NCBI GenBank assembly: GCA_019237175.1
Contig: JAFAHP010000488.1
Location: forward strand, 1 to 10,897
DNA length: 10,897 nt
DNA from: Alphaproteobacteria bacterium
GTDB lineage: Bacteria; Pseudomonadota; Alphaproteobacteria; ATCC43930; CGMCC-115725
Direction of reading: 5' to 3'
Part shown: in pieces, positions 1-7,290 of the stretch
Position numbering within the stretch: the stretch's first letter is position 1
Layout of the letters: each line of letters starts with the position of its first letter
The notes under the pieces: generated by a model
Told to the model about the DNA's origin: nothing
Databases searched by the model: none
What the model saw: the letters and a program-made list of their open reading frames with translations, nothing else
Program-made: the position numbers and the translations under genes

Positions 1-1364
1 AGGGCGCCGTGATCGGCAAAGGGGATGTGGTTCAAATGGTAGTGGGCGTTGTCGGCGTCGAACGAGCCCCAGCCGCCATTACGGCTTTGCATGCCGACAA
101 TCCATTCCTCCGCCCGGGCGACCGCCGGGCGCCAGCGCTCCCGGTCAAAGCGGTCGAGCGCCAATGCGACGACCGCGGTGTCGTCGACATCGGGATAGTA
201 CGGATTCTGGTATTGAAACGCCCATCCCCCGGGCCGCACCCCCGGCCGCGTTGCAGCCCAATCGCCGATCACTTCCAGCACCTGCTTGCTCACGAGCCAT
301 TCGAGCGCGCTCTCGACATGCGCATCTAGGTGTGGGTTGTTGACCTCCATCAACGCATGGCAAGCAAGCGCGGTGTCCCAAACCGGCGATAGGCAGGGCT
401 GGCAATAAGTTCGTTCCGGATCGAGTGTGAGGAGCCGGTGAAGGGCATTCTCGGCGGCCTGATAACAGGGATGGTCGGGCGGATAGCCGAGGCAGTCATA
501 CATCATCAGCGCATTCGCCACCGCCGGGAAGATGCCGCCGAGGCCGTCTTCGCCGTTGAGCCGCGCGGTCACAAAAGCAACCGCCTCGTCGATTGCACGC
601 TGGCGCGACCCTTTGGGGAAGATTGGCTCGGTGGCCCGCAAGATCCGATCGAGCAGTTCGAAGCCGGTGGCGAGCGGCGACTGCGTCGGCCCCCTGATCC
701 ACTCGCGCACTTGCCGCGGGTCCTCGCTGAACAATTCGCGGATCCTCACCTGGCGCGGATTGCGCGCGCCGGGCCGCTTTGCCATCAACACCAGCAGTGG
801 CACGAGGACCGTGCGCGACCAATACGAAACCTTGCTGATGTGAAACGGTGACCACTGCGGCAGCAGCATGATCTCGACCGGCATCATCGGTGCCGCGCGC
901 CACGGGATTTCGCCGAACAAGGCGAGCAGGATGCGGGTAAAGACGTTGCAGTGCCGCGCCCCGCCGGCCGCGAGGATGGCGGCGCGGGCTCGCACCATAT
1001 GCGGCGCGTCGACCGGATCGCCCGCCGCTTTCAGCGCGAAATAGGTTTTGACCGAGCAGCTGATATCGAGCTTGCCGCCGTAAAACAATGGCCAGCCGCC
1101 ATCCTCCCCCTGAAGCCTGCGTAAAAACGCGGCAATCCGCGTCTCGAGCTCAGGCTCGAGGCGACCGAGATAATGGCGCAACAGGATGTATTCGGCAGGG
1201 ATCGTAGCGTCGGCTTCGAGTTCGAACAGCCAATGTCCGTCATCATGTTGTACCCTGAGCAAGGCTTCGGTGGCGCGTCCGATGGCGTCGCTTAGCCGAC
1301 TGTCGCGGAAGTCGCCTGAGGCGGTGCGGCGCGGCGGGATTGTCTCTGCTGTCTCGTTGTTCAT
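1..1364 (-). CDS. shc: Squalene-hopene cyclase, 3' part cut by the left window edge
   Basis: Class II terpene cyclase that protonates squalene and folds it into pentacyclic hopene/hopanol at the inner membrane, the committed hopanoid step. I read 454 complete codons from ATG at 1364 down to base 3 without a stop or frameshift. The family is usually about 630-680 residues, so roughly the last 200 are outside the window. The catalytic acid motif DVDD is at residues 392-395, within GGWAFQYQN-PYYPDVDDTA, which fits the family DXDD. QW-type repeats include QGEDGGW (residues 85-91) and QSRNGGW (426-432). The family segment DGLGGIFPA...NALMMYD is also present. The start overlaps the hpnE stop by 4 nt (ATGA), which fixes the start and implies coupled translation as the last visible gene of the hpn operon. 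Also called hpnF. The family assignment is secure. Confidence 0.96.
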   Translation of the reverse strand, partial: MNNETAETIPPRRTASGDFRDSRLSDAIGRATEALLRVQHDDGHWLFELEADATIPAEYILLRHYLGRLEPELETRIAAFLRRLQGEDGGWPLFYGGKLDISCSVKTYFALKAAGDPVDAPHMVRARAAILAAGGARHCNVFTRILLALFGEIPWRAAPMMPVEIMLLPQWSPFHISKVSYWSRTVLVPLLVLMAKRPGARNPRQVRIRELFSEDPRQVREWIRGPTQSPLATGFELLDRILRATEPIFPKGSRQRAIDEAVAFVTARLNGEDGLGGIFPAVANALMMYDCLGYPPDHPCYQAAENALHRLLTLDPERTYCQPCLSPVWDTALACHALMEVNNPHLDAHVESALEWLVSKQVLEVIGDWAATRPGVRPGGWAFQYQNPYYPDVDDTAVVALALDRFDRERWRPAVARAEEWIVGMQSRNGGWGSFDADNAHYHLNHIPFADHGA

Positions 1365-2719
1365 TGCAGCTTCGGTGTTTGTTCGCGCCAAATCCTTGTG
1401 CCAATTGCCGCCCGAAGCCACGCACCCTGGAGCTTCGCCGGCAACGATCCGGCATCGCCCGCGACTACCGAGCCCTGCGCGGCGGTAAACCCCGAACCGA
1501 TGGCCCCCTCGATCGTCGCCGGCAGACCAGTATCGGTGTAATCGCCTGCCAGCATCAGATTTCCCCATCGCGTCGTCGCCGCCGGTCGCCGTGACAACTG
1601 GTCGGGACTGGCGAGAAATGTCGCTCGTCGTTCCTTGACGATTCGCGCGGGCGGCGCCGTGATCGATCGAATTCCATAGGCCGCAGCGACATCGCGCCAC
1701 AGGAATTGGCCTAAATCGCTTGCCGCGCGGTCGACCATCCGACCGGCCGCGCTGACCGTTACCGACAACACTCCCGGCTTGCGAAAAATCCATTCTGCAG
1801 TGCCGCCGATCACGCCGACAAACGCCGGCGTCGTGGGAGGAGCGGCGCAGCGGAAATGCGCGTTGACAATCGGCGAATAAAGTTCGGGCACGGTGAGCCC
1901 CGGCACCAGGCGGGCGGCCACCGCTGCGGGCGTTGCGAGGATCACACGATCGTCGGCGGCAAGCTCCACCGGTCCGCTGTCAAAGCGCAAAACCGATAGG
2001 CGGTCGCCTGCAAACTCGAGGGCGCGAAGTCTTACGCCAAACTGCATCCTGGCACCGCGCCGGCGCAAGACGTCGAGCGCCGGATCGACGAACGTCTCGG
2101 AAAGGCCTTGTCGCGGAACCAGGGGTCTGCAGGCCGCCCCGCCGCGTCCTAATGTTTCGCTGAGGATGCGCCACAGAAGTCGTGCGGACGCTTCTTCGAC
2201 GCCGCTATTCAGCGCGGCAACGGCGAGCGGCTGCCACAGCCGGGCGAACAGCGGGCGCGTTTTATCGAGCACCTCACTGACCCTCGCTCCGGGATGGGCG
2301 CGCCATAAAGCGAGCGCTTCGAGATAGTCGGCCGCGCGCGTATCCGGCACCCGCCGCCGGCGGGACAGGATCCACCACGGCACCCGCCCCAGGTTCGGGC
2401 GCACCAGCCACCGCCGTCCGGTTTTGGCGTCAAAGAACGCGAACACCGCATCTGCGGGCCCTTCGACAGTGTCCCGGGCGCCGATCAGTTCCAGATAGGT
2501 GAAGGCGCGGCGATTGCCCGACAGCAGCAGATGGTTGCCATTGTCGATGCGGCAGCCAAGCTCGGCGTCAATATAAGAGCGACAGCGGCCGCCCGCATGG
2601 CTGCTTGCCTCGTAGAGCCGGACCTCGCGTCCCGCGGCGGCGAGTGCGACCGCTGCGGCAAGTCCTGCGAGCCCGGCGCCGACAACATGCATCAGGCCGC
2701 CGGCCGGCCCTGCCTTCAT
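1361..2719 (-). CDS. hpnE: Hydroxysqualene dehydroxylase HpnE (FAD amine-oxidase-like)
   Basis: FAD-dependent enzyme that reduces hydroxysqualene to squalene, the third step of the HpnCDE route. It is 452 residues from ATG 2719. An N-terminal Rossmann dinucleotide-binding motif GAGLAG is at residues 14-19, and the ribose-binding acidic residue E37 is in LYEASSHAGGRC. A C-terminal FAD motif, GNLMLAGDYTDTGLP followed by ATIEGAIGSG, covers about residues 386-409. This arrangement is typical of the squalene-associated FAD desaturase / amine oxidase family. The frame stays open upstream to 2938, but the 2719 start overlaps the hpnD stop by ATGA, matching the other junctions. No good Shine-Dalgarno precedes 2719, consistent with coupling. 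Met10 (ATG at 2692) is an alternative start just before the Rossmann strand. About 38 residues follow the last FAD motif. The pathway role is inferred from family and position. Confidence 0.93.
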   Translation of the reverse strand: MKAGPAGGLMHVVGAGLAGLAAAVALAAAGREVRLYEASSHAGGRCRSYIDAELGCRIDNGNHLLLSGNRRAFTYLELIGARDTVEGPADAVFAFFDAKTGRRWLVRPNLGRVPWWILSRRRRVPDTRAADYLEALALWRAHPGARVSEVLDKTRPLFARLWQPLAVAALNSGVEEASARLLWRILSETLGRGGAACRPLVPRQGLSETFVDPALDVLRRRGARMQFGVRLRALEFAGDRLSVLRFDSGPVELAADDRVILATPAAVAARLVPGLTVPELYSPIVNAHFRCAAPPTTPAFVGVIGGTAEWIFRKPGVLSVTVSAAGRMVDRAASDLGQFLWRDVAAAYGIRSITAPPARIVKERRATFLASPDQLSRRPAATTRWGNLMLAGDYTDTGLPATIEGAIGSGFTAAQGSVVAGDAGSLPAKLQGAWLRAAIGTRIWREQTPKLQ

Positions 2720-3594
2720 AGGAGGCCGTTTCGCAGAGCCAGCCACAACTTCAATCCTCGCGACAACGCCACCGGCGCCGCCGGGTCGCTCCAGCCGCGG
2801 CGCAACAGCTCGCGCAAGGTCGCGCGATAGACCGCAGCCATGACGGCGGCGGGCCGCATCGCCCGGTGTTGGCACTGCGTCATTGCCTGCGCCGCGTGCT
2901 GAAAGTGGCGCTCGGCAATCGCGGCGAGCTCCCGACAAACCGCCGGCAATGCCGGGTGGGCGAGCACCTCCGCTGGCTTGGTCGCGCGAACGCCGTGGCG
3001 CTCAAGAATCTCGCGCGGCAGATAGAGGCGACGCCGCTGCGCGTCCTCGTCGAGATCGCGCAGGATGTTGGTCAGCTGCAAGGCGCGACCAAGCGATTCA
3101 GCAACGCGGTGCGCGGCAGGGCTTGAATCGCCAAAGACGTGCACCGAAAGATGCCCCACGGCGCTCGCTACCCGGGCACAGTAGAGATCGAGCGTGGCAA
3201 GATCGGGGGCGCGGATATCCTCGCGCGCATCCATCTCCATACCGTCGATCACCGCCAAAAAATCCTGTTGCCGCAGGACATATCGCGATACCGGCTCGTA
3301 GAGCGCCTGAGCTACAAGCTCGCGGGGCCGGCCGGCATAGAGGGCCTCGATCTCGTCGCGCCAGCCGCTGAGTGCGGCCAGTTTAACCGCGGCCGGACGG
3401 TCGCCATCGGCAATGTCGTCGATCTCGCGGCACCAGGCATAGACCGCATACATCGCATTGCGCCGCTGGCGTGGCAGCAAGCGCATCGCCCAGTAGAACG
3501 AAGTCCCTGCGGTTTCCACCCGCGCCCGGATCGCTCGGCGCAGCTGCGCATCGTCCGACGGAGCGACAGCAGCGCTAAACACCGCACCGCTCAT
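2716..3594 (-). CDS. hpnD: Presqualene diphosphate synthase HpnD
   Basis: Squalene/phytoene synthase family enzyme, 292 residues, that joins two farnesyl diphosphates into presqualene diphosphate. Two Mg-diphosphate aspartate motifs are visible: DDIAD at residues 59-63, in AWCREIDDIADGD, and DLDED at 180-184, in TNILRDLDEDAQRRRLYLP. The segment with MDAREDIRAP and LDLYCARVASAVG (about 121-147) is characteristic of the HpnD branch. The open frame extends upstream to 3750 inside hpnC, but ATG 3594 overlaps the hpnC TGA by 4 nt and gives the usual family length. The stop likewise overlaps the hpnE start by 4 nt. HpnC and HpnD are paralogues; I separate them by the intact second DXXXD motif here and by gene order. 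Confidence 0.94.
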   Translation of the reverse strand: MSGAVFSAAVAPSDDAQLRRAIRARVETAGTSFYWAMRLLPRQRRNAMYAVYAWCREIDDIADGDRPAAVKLAALSGWRDEIEALYAGRPRELVAQALYEPVSRYVLRQQDFLAVIDGMEMDAREDIRAPDLATLDLYCARVASAVGHLSVHVFGDSSPAAHRVAESLGRALQLTNILRDLDEDAQRRRLYLPREILERHGVRATKPAEVLAHPALPAVCRELAAIAERHFQHAAQAMTQCQHRAMRPAAVMAAVYRATLRELLRRGWSDPAAPVALSRGLKLWLALRNGLL

Positions 3595-4460
3595 CCCCGG
3601 GCCCCCCGAACGACCCCCATCGCAACGGCGGCGAGGAAATCGCGTTTTCGCAGCGCGACCCGCCGCGCCAGTGGATCGCCGCTCCGCAGCCGGGCGAGCA
3701 GCCGCTCGGCGAGCTTGACAATAACCGCGCACTCGCAGCGCAGCCCCCACGCCGCGACACCGGGCGCCAACCCTTTTGCGGTCGCGACCAGCGCCGCGGT
3801 GCGATCGAGGAGAATGTCAAATACCCGGCGCAACCCCGCGCAGGCGGCGGGTGCTGCAAGCGTTTCGATCCCGATACCGGCTGCGGCCAGGTCGACGAGC
3901 GGTAGGTAAACCCGGTCGAGCCGGTGGTAATCCACGGCGCAGTCCTGCAAATGATTGAGAACCTGCAATGCCGCGCAAAGCGCGTCCGAAGCAGGCCAGA
4001 CCGCGCGGCTTTCACCATGTAGATCGAGCAGTTGTCTGCCGACCGGAGCTGCCGAATAGCGGCAATAGGCCATCAGCTCGTCCCAGTCGCGATAGCGCTG
4101 CTGTTCGGCATCCTGACGAAACGCCCGCAACACGTCATGGCAATGCTGCGCGGTCACGCCGGTCGCGAGCAGGCTCTGCCGCATCGCTGCCGCAGCCGGC
4201 GAATCGTCTCCCGGAGCGCCGTCCAGCACCGCCGCCATATGGTCGAGCCGGCGGATCTTTTCGTCGCGCGTCAACACCGGATTGTCGGCGATGTCGTCGG
4301 CGTTGCGGGCAAACCGGTAGAAAGCATGGACGTGGACGCGTAAATCACGCCGGATCAGCCATGATCCGACCGGAAAATTCTCATCGGCGCGCCACTTTCC
4401 AGATGGCGTTTCGATATCGCCCGCTGCGGCTGCGCGGGGTTCAGAGGTTACCGCGCTCAT
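3591..4460 (-). CDS. hpnC: Hydroxysqualene synthase HpnC
   Basis: Squalene/phytoene synthase family protein, 289 residues, the HpnC branch that converts presqualene diphosphate to hydroxysqualene. The first aspartate motif DDIAD is at residues 55-59, in FYRFARNADDIADNP. The second is QDCAVD (172-177), in LNHLQDCAVDYHRLDRVYLP, where the usual first Asp is preceded by Gln, as is common in HpnC. DENFPVGSWL (26-35) and AYCRYSAAPVGRQLLDLHGE (131-150) are further family segments. It is the first gene of the hpnCDE-shc operon. An in-frame TAA lies about 20 nt upstream, so the start cannot be far away. The only purine-rich element, ACGAGG, abuts the ATG with no spacer, so initiation may be weak or unusual. 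The promoter probably lies in the 232-bp gap upstream. Confidence 0.94.
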   Translation of the reverse strand: MSAVTSEPRAAAAGDIETPSGKWRADENFPVGSWLIRRDLRVHVHAFYRFARNADDIADNPVLTRDEKIRRLDHMAAVLDGAPGDDSPAAAAMRQSLLATGVTAQHCHDVLRAFRQDAEQQRYRDWDELMAYCRYSAAPVGRQLLDLHGESRAVWPASDALCAALQVLNHLQDCAVDYHRLDRVYLPLVDLAAAGIGIETLAAPAACAGLRRVFDILLDRTAALVATAKGLAPGVAAWGLRCECAVIVKLAERLLARLRSGDPLARRVALRKRDFLAAVAMGVVRGARG

Positions 4461-4692
4461 CCTCGTGATGTCGAAAATTTACGCAAGAGTGTGAACGTAT
4501 TTCGCCTGCGTTGGATGCACCGAGGTGCAAGCGATAGCGCATCGCGGAGAGAAGCGCCATCGGCAAGCAACTATTGCGCTTTTTCGGCCAGCGTCGACCG
4601 GGCGAGCGCCGGTCCGCGGCGAAGCTGCTTGTCGATGGCTGATCGCCACGACCCAAATCCCTACCGCTCGGCTCGGCGCATGTGACATCTCG
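4461..4692. other. Intergenic region upstream of hpnC, probable hpn operon promoter region
   Basis: 232 bp between the stop of the membrane-protein gene and the hpnC start, both on the minus strand. The part nearest hpnC is relatively AT-rich (GTAAATTTTC just before the start on the minus strand). I see no convincing -35/-10 pair. A TTGCAC hexamer at 4530-4525 (minus strand) is -35-like, but no matching -10 sits 16-18 nt downstream. Short open frames here have no recognisable protein and no Shine-Dalgarno. The one clear structure is the inverted repeat listed separately. Confidence 0.45.
4516..4529. promoter_or_regulatory. Perfect 6-2-6 inverted repeat upstream of hpnC, candidate operator
   Basis: TGCACC-GA-GGTGCA is a perfect inverted repeat of 6-bp arms around a 2-bp centre, 56 bp upstream of the hpnC start. 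This size and position would suit binding of a dimeric regulator at the hpn promoter. The loop is too short for a stable RNA hairpin, so a DNA-level site is more likely than a terminator. No regulator gene is in the window, and a single copy can arise by chance; the function is inference. Confidence 0.3.
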
Positions 4693-5127
4693 CTAGAGCG
4701 AGGTCGTCCGGTCAAAGACCTGCTTTATGTCAAGAAAAACGATGACGCCGCTGGCGATAAACAGCGTAATCCCCCCGTCGTGCAAGCTGCCGTTGGGCCA
4801 GGCGCGCGCGACAAAGAGACCAGCCAAGCCAACGACCACAAAGATTGGGACGACCAGCGCCAGGCTCGCCATGTTCTCGACAAACAGGAAGTTGCGCGGC
4901 CCGCCATATTGTTGATCAAAGCTTTGTCTGAGCCGCAAAAACGCGAGCGTCAAGGCGCTCACAATCAGCACCAGACCGGCAGCGTAATCGCCGGGTTGCG
5001 CGGCGTTGCTTGCAGCAAAGGCGCCGAGCACGACACACACTGCAAGAACCAGAAACTGAACCCAAAAGCCGAGCCATAACCAGAAGGCCCGTGCCGCCGT
5101 ATCCGGTTCCCGGCTGCTCTCGACCAT
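4693..5127 (-). CDS. Small four-helix membrane protein of unknown function
   Basis: 144-residue integral membrane protein that I do not recognise. Four hydrophobic stretches are visible at about residues 15-39 (FWLWLGFWVQFLVLAVCVVL), 49-65, 86-108 (MASLALVVPIFVVVGLAGLF) and 118-134. A charged link, RLRQSFDQQYGGPRNF (65-80), joins helices 2 and 3, and the tail DIKQVFDRTTSL follows helix 4. There is no signal-peptide cleavage pattern and no catalytic motif. The start is chosen at ATG 5127 because GGGAGGT lies 9 nt upstream. The frame stays open much further upstream (to 5562), which would add another hydrophobic segment, but that extension has no comparable ribosome site. The gene is co-oriented with hpnC, 232 bp upstream of it, so it could be a leader gene of the hopanoid locus or simply a neighbour. 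Confidence 0.75.
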   Translation of the reverse strand: MVESSREPDTAARAFWLWLGFWVQFLVLAVCVVLGAFAASNAAQPGDYAAGLVLIVSALTLAFLRLRQSFDQQYGGPRNFLFVENMASLALVVPIFVVVGLAGLFVARAWPNGSLHDGGITLFIASGVIVFLDIKQVFDRTTSL

Positions 5128-5136
5128 GACAGCGCT

Positions 5137-5143
5137 ACCTCCC
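5137..5143 (-). promoter_or_regulatory. Shine-Dalgarno that sets the start of the membrane-protein gene
   Basis: GGGAGGT on the minus strand, 9 nt before ATG 5127. It is the strongest ribosome-binding match in the open frame that continues upstream to 5562, and is the main reason for preferring the 144-residue product over the longer in-frame alternatives. Confidence 0.65.
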
Positions 5144-5280
5144 GTCGTCCAGGACATCACAGGCGACGCGGTCAATTTGCCTGGACAGCCCGTCGCACAC
5201 CATATGGCGTAGCGATCGTGCTTCAAGCCAAGCACCCGTGTATTGCGACCCGCGGCGGGTCGTCGCGCGGTCCTCGCATG

Positions 5281-5316
5281 CCGCAACCCATAACCCGCAA
5301 CCCATGACCACATGGG
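5281..5316. repeat. Tandem 13-bp near-repeats abutting an inverted repeat
   Basis: CCGCAACCCATAA (5281-5293) is repeated one base later as CCGCAACCCATGA (5295-5307), with one difference. The second copy overlaps a perfect inverted repeat CCCATG-ACCA-CATGGG (5301-5316). The cluster lies in the divergent intergenic region, about 155 bp from the membrane-protein start and 245 bp from the GMC start. It could be a regulator-binding array or the remnant of a small duplication. No function can be read from sequence alone. Confidence 0.4.
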
Positions 5317-5560
5317 CGCCAGCGGCTCAATCAGCAGCGGGATCGAAAAGACGAGCATGATCGCGCTGACATCGGAAGAAAGCCGCACTTGGCCGCACAT
5401 CGTGGCGCGTTGCGCGAGGGCGTATTGCTCGTCGCGAACCCTTGTCGACGCCCCGGGAGCCGGTCGGCGACGCCGGCAAGCCAGGCGCGCCGAACCACCG
5501 GCTTCACTGCGCGCAGGCCGTCCGTTATCGTCCGCGAATCGGTGAGGTGGGGCAAATGTC

Positions 5561-7180
5561 ATGACGACGGCCGAAGAAAACTACGATTTCATCGTTACCG
5601 GGGCCGGTTCGGCGGGTTGTGCGGTGGCCGGGCGGCTCACCGAGTCTGGGCGCTATCGGGTGCTGCTGCTCGAAGCCGGGCCGACCGACAGCAATCCGTG
5701 GATTCATATCCCGCTCGGCTACACCCGGACGTTCACCGACCCCAAGGTCAACTGGATGTTCGACAGCGAGCCCGAGAAGGAGCTCAATGACCGCGTCCTC
5801 TATATACCGCGCGGCAAGGTGCTGGGCGGCACCAGCTCGATCAACGGAATGGTTTACATGCGCGGCACGCCCTCCGATTACGACGGCTGGCGCCAGCGCG
5901 GCTGCGAGGGCTGGGACTGGGATTCGGTCTTGCCGTTTTTCAAAAAGGGCGAAGACCAGGAACGCGGCGGCGACGAATTCCACGGCGTCGGCGGGCCGTT
6001 GCACGTTTCCAACCCGGTCCGCTGCCCGCTCGGCGATGCGATGGTCAAGGCTGCGATCGAGGCTGGGATTCCGGAAAACGCGGATTTCAACGGGGCGCAG
6101 CAGGAGGGATGCGGCTATTACCAGACGACGACCACCAACCGGCGGCGTTGGAGTAGCGCTCGCGCCTATCTCGGCCCGGCGCGCAGCCGCGCCAATCTGA
6201 CGATCGCCACCGAAGCGCACGCGACCCGCATCCTGTTCGGCGGGTCTCGGGCCGTCGGCATCGAATACCACACCCCCCAAGGTCGCAAGACCGCGCGGGC
6301 GCGCGGCGAGATCATTGTGTCAGGCGGGGTCTATGGCTCGCCGCAATTGTTGCAATTGTCTGGGTTGGGCCCAGCCGGATTATTGACGCAGTTCGATATC
6401 CCGGTGGTTCGCGACATGCCCGGGGTCGGCACCCATCTGCACGACCATTTCAACACCTACCTGGTGTGGCGCTGCTCGCAGCCGGTCACAGTCAACGACT
6501 TGGCAAAGAGCCCGGTGCGCAAGATAACGGCTGCGGTGCAATACGCGCTGTCCCGATCCGGGCCACTGTCGAACGCCGGAATTTATGCCGGAGCCTTCGT
6601 CAAGACCGACCCGCGCCTCGAACAACCCGATCTGCAGATCAACATGTTCGGCTGGAGCGCCTATGAGCGCCTGCGTACCGGGATCAAGCCACACCCGTTT
6701 TCGGCCTTTACCTTGAGCCCGGTTCATCTGCGCCCGGAAGGCCGCGGCACGGTGCAGATCAAGAGCCCGGACCCGCTCCAGCCGCCCGCGATCCGCTTTA
6801 ATTTCCTGAAGAGCGACTACGATTTCCAGGCACTGATTTTTGGCTCGCGCCTCTGCCGGAAAATCGCGGCGCAGCCGGCGCTCAGCTCCTGGGTCGTCGA
6901 AGAAATCATCCCCGGCGCCGGCACTGAGAGCGACGAACAATGGATCGAGGAGATCCGGGGGCGCGGCGTCACAAACCAGCATCCGGTCGGCACCTGTCGC
7001 ATGGGCCGCGACGTCGACGCGGTGGTCGACCCGCGTCTCAAGGTTCACGGCATCGAGAAGCTGCGCGTCGCCGACGCTTCGATCATGCCGCAGGTGCCGG
7101 GCGGCAACACCAACGCACCCTCGATCATGATCGGCGAAAAATGCGCGGCTATGGTACTCGAGGATGCGTTGGCGGCGTGA
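5561..7180 (+). CDS. GMC-family FAD oxidoreductase, choline-dehydrogenase-like
   Basis: 539-residue flavoprotein of the glucose-methanol-choline family, which oxidises alcohols to carbonyls with FAD. The Rossmann motif GAGSAG is at residues 14-19, with ribose-binding E38 in LLLEAG. The first GMC signature, PRGKVLGGTSSINGM, is at 83-97. The second is GGVYGSPQLLQLSGLGP, in the middle of the protein. The catalytic His is H474 in NQHPVGTCRMG, and its partner is N518 in GGNTNAPS. Length and motifs match the BetA-like branch, but there is no betB, betI or choline transporter next to it, so choline should not be assumed as substrate; polyethylene-glycol- or alkanol-dehydrogenase-like activities are equally possible. 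There is no signal peptide, so it is predicted cytoplasmic or membrane-associated. Purine-rich GAGGTGGGG (5544-5552) precedes the start. The next gene on the same strand begins 110 bp downstream. Confidence 0.93.
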   Translation: MTTAEENYDFIVTGAGSAGCAVAGRLTESGRYRVLLLEAGPTDSNPWIHIPLGYTRTFTDPKVNWMFDSEPEKELNDRVLYIPRGKVLGGTSSINGMVYMRGTPSDYDGWRQRGCEGWDWDSVLPFFKKGEDQERGGDEFHGVGGPLHVSNPVRCPLGDAMVKAAIEAGIPENADFNGAQQEGCGYYQTTTTNRRRWSSARAYLGPARSRANLTIATEAHATRILFGGSRAVGIEYHTPQGRKTARARGEIIVSGGVYGSPQLLQLSGLGPAGLLTQFDIPVVRDMPGVGTHLHDHFNTYLVWRCSQPVTVNDLAKSPVRKITAAVQYALSRSGPLSNAGIYAGAFVKTDPRLEQPDLQINMFGWSAYERLRTGIKPHPFSAFTLSPVHLRPEGRGTVQIKSPDPLQPPAIRFNFLKSDYDFQALIFGSRLCRKIAAQPALSSWVVEEIIPGAGTESDEQWIEEIRGRGVTNQHPVGTCRMGRDVDAVVDPRLKVHGIEKLRVADASIMPQVPGGNTNAPSIMIGEKCAAMVLEDALAA

Positions 7181-7210
7181 GCATGATTTGAAGCCGACGC
7201 TCGTTTCGGC

Positions 7211-7224
7211 GCCACGGAAGTGGC
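7211..7224 (+). other. Short hairpin in the GMC-LLM gap
   Basis: GCCAC-GGAA-GTGGC can fold into a 5-bp GC-rich stem with a GGAA loop, which fits the stable GNRA tetraloop pattern. It is 30 bp after the GMC stop and 66 bp before the next start. No U-run follows, so it is not a standard intrinsic terminator. If transcribed it might protect the 3' end of the upstream message. Speculative. Confidence 0.25.
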
Positions 7225-7290
7225 AGAAGGGTGGGGTCGCCACGAGGGGATACAGCCGAGCACCGCATTGACGACAGAAGGAGGCAAGCA

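Larger units (their letters stand above)
5128..5560. other. Divergent intergenic region between the membrane-protein and GMC genes
   Basis: 433 bp separating two divergently transcribed genes, so it should hold both promoters. Open frames cross it on both strands, but none gives a recognisable protein. The minus-strand frame in phase with the membrane-protein gene is stop-free throughout. I found no convincing sigma-70 promoter. Plus-strand CTTCAC and TATCGT with an 18-nt spacer, ending about 30 bp before the GMC start, is the nearest approach and is weak. The notable structure is a pair of direct repeats plus an inverted repeat at 5281-5316. Confidence 0.5.

Noticed and set aside
1..1364. 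Possible frameshifted or broken squalene-hopene cyclase, because no closed minus-strand frame covers this stretch
   Set aside because: Reading the minus strand codon by codon from 1364 to 3 gave one uninterrupted frame with all expected motifs; it is only cut by the window edge.
4491..4685. Small open frames on both strands in the gap upstream of hpnC
   Set aside because: Unrecognised compositions rich in Arg/Ser, no ribosome-binding site, and a position inside a probable promoter region.
4689..4702. Hairpin CTCGC-TAGA-GCGAG over the stop codon of the membrane-protein gene, considered as a terminator
   Set aside because: Only 5 bp of stem, it overlaps the stop codon, and no U-run follows in the minus-strand transcript.
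5525..6280. Minus-strand open frame of 251 codons opposite the GMC N-terminal half
   Set aside because: A stop-free shadow of the Rossmann-domain coding sequence, with no protein motifs of its own.
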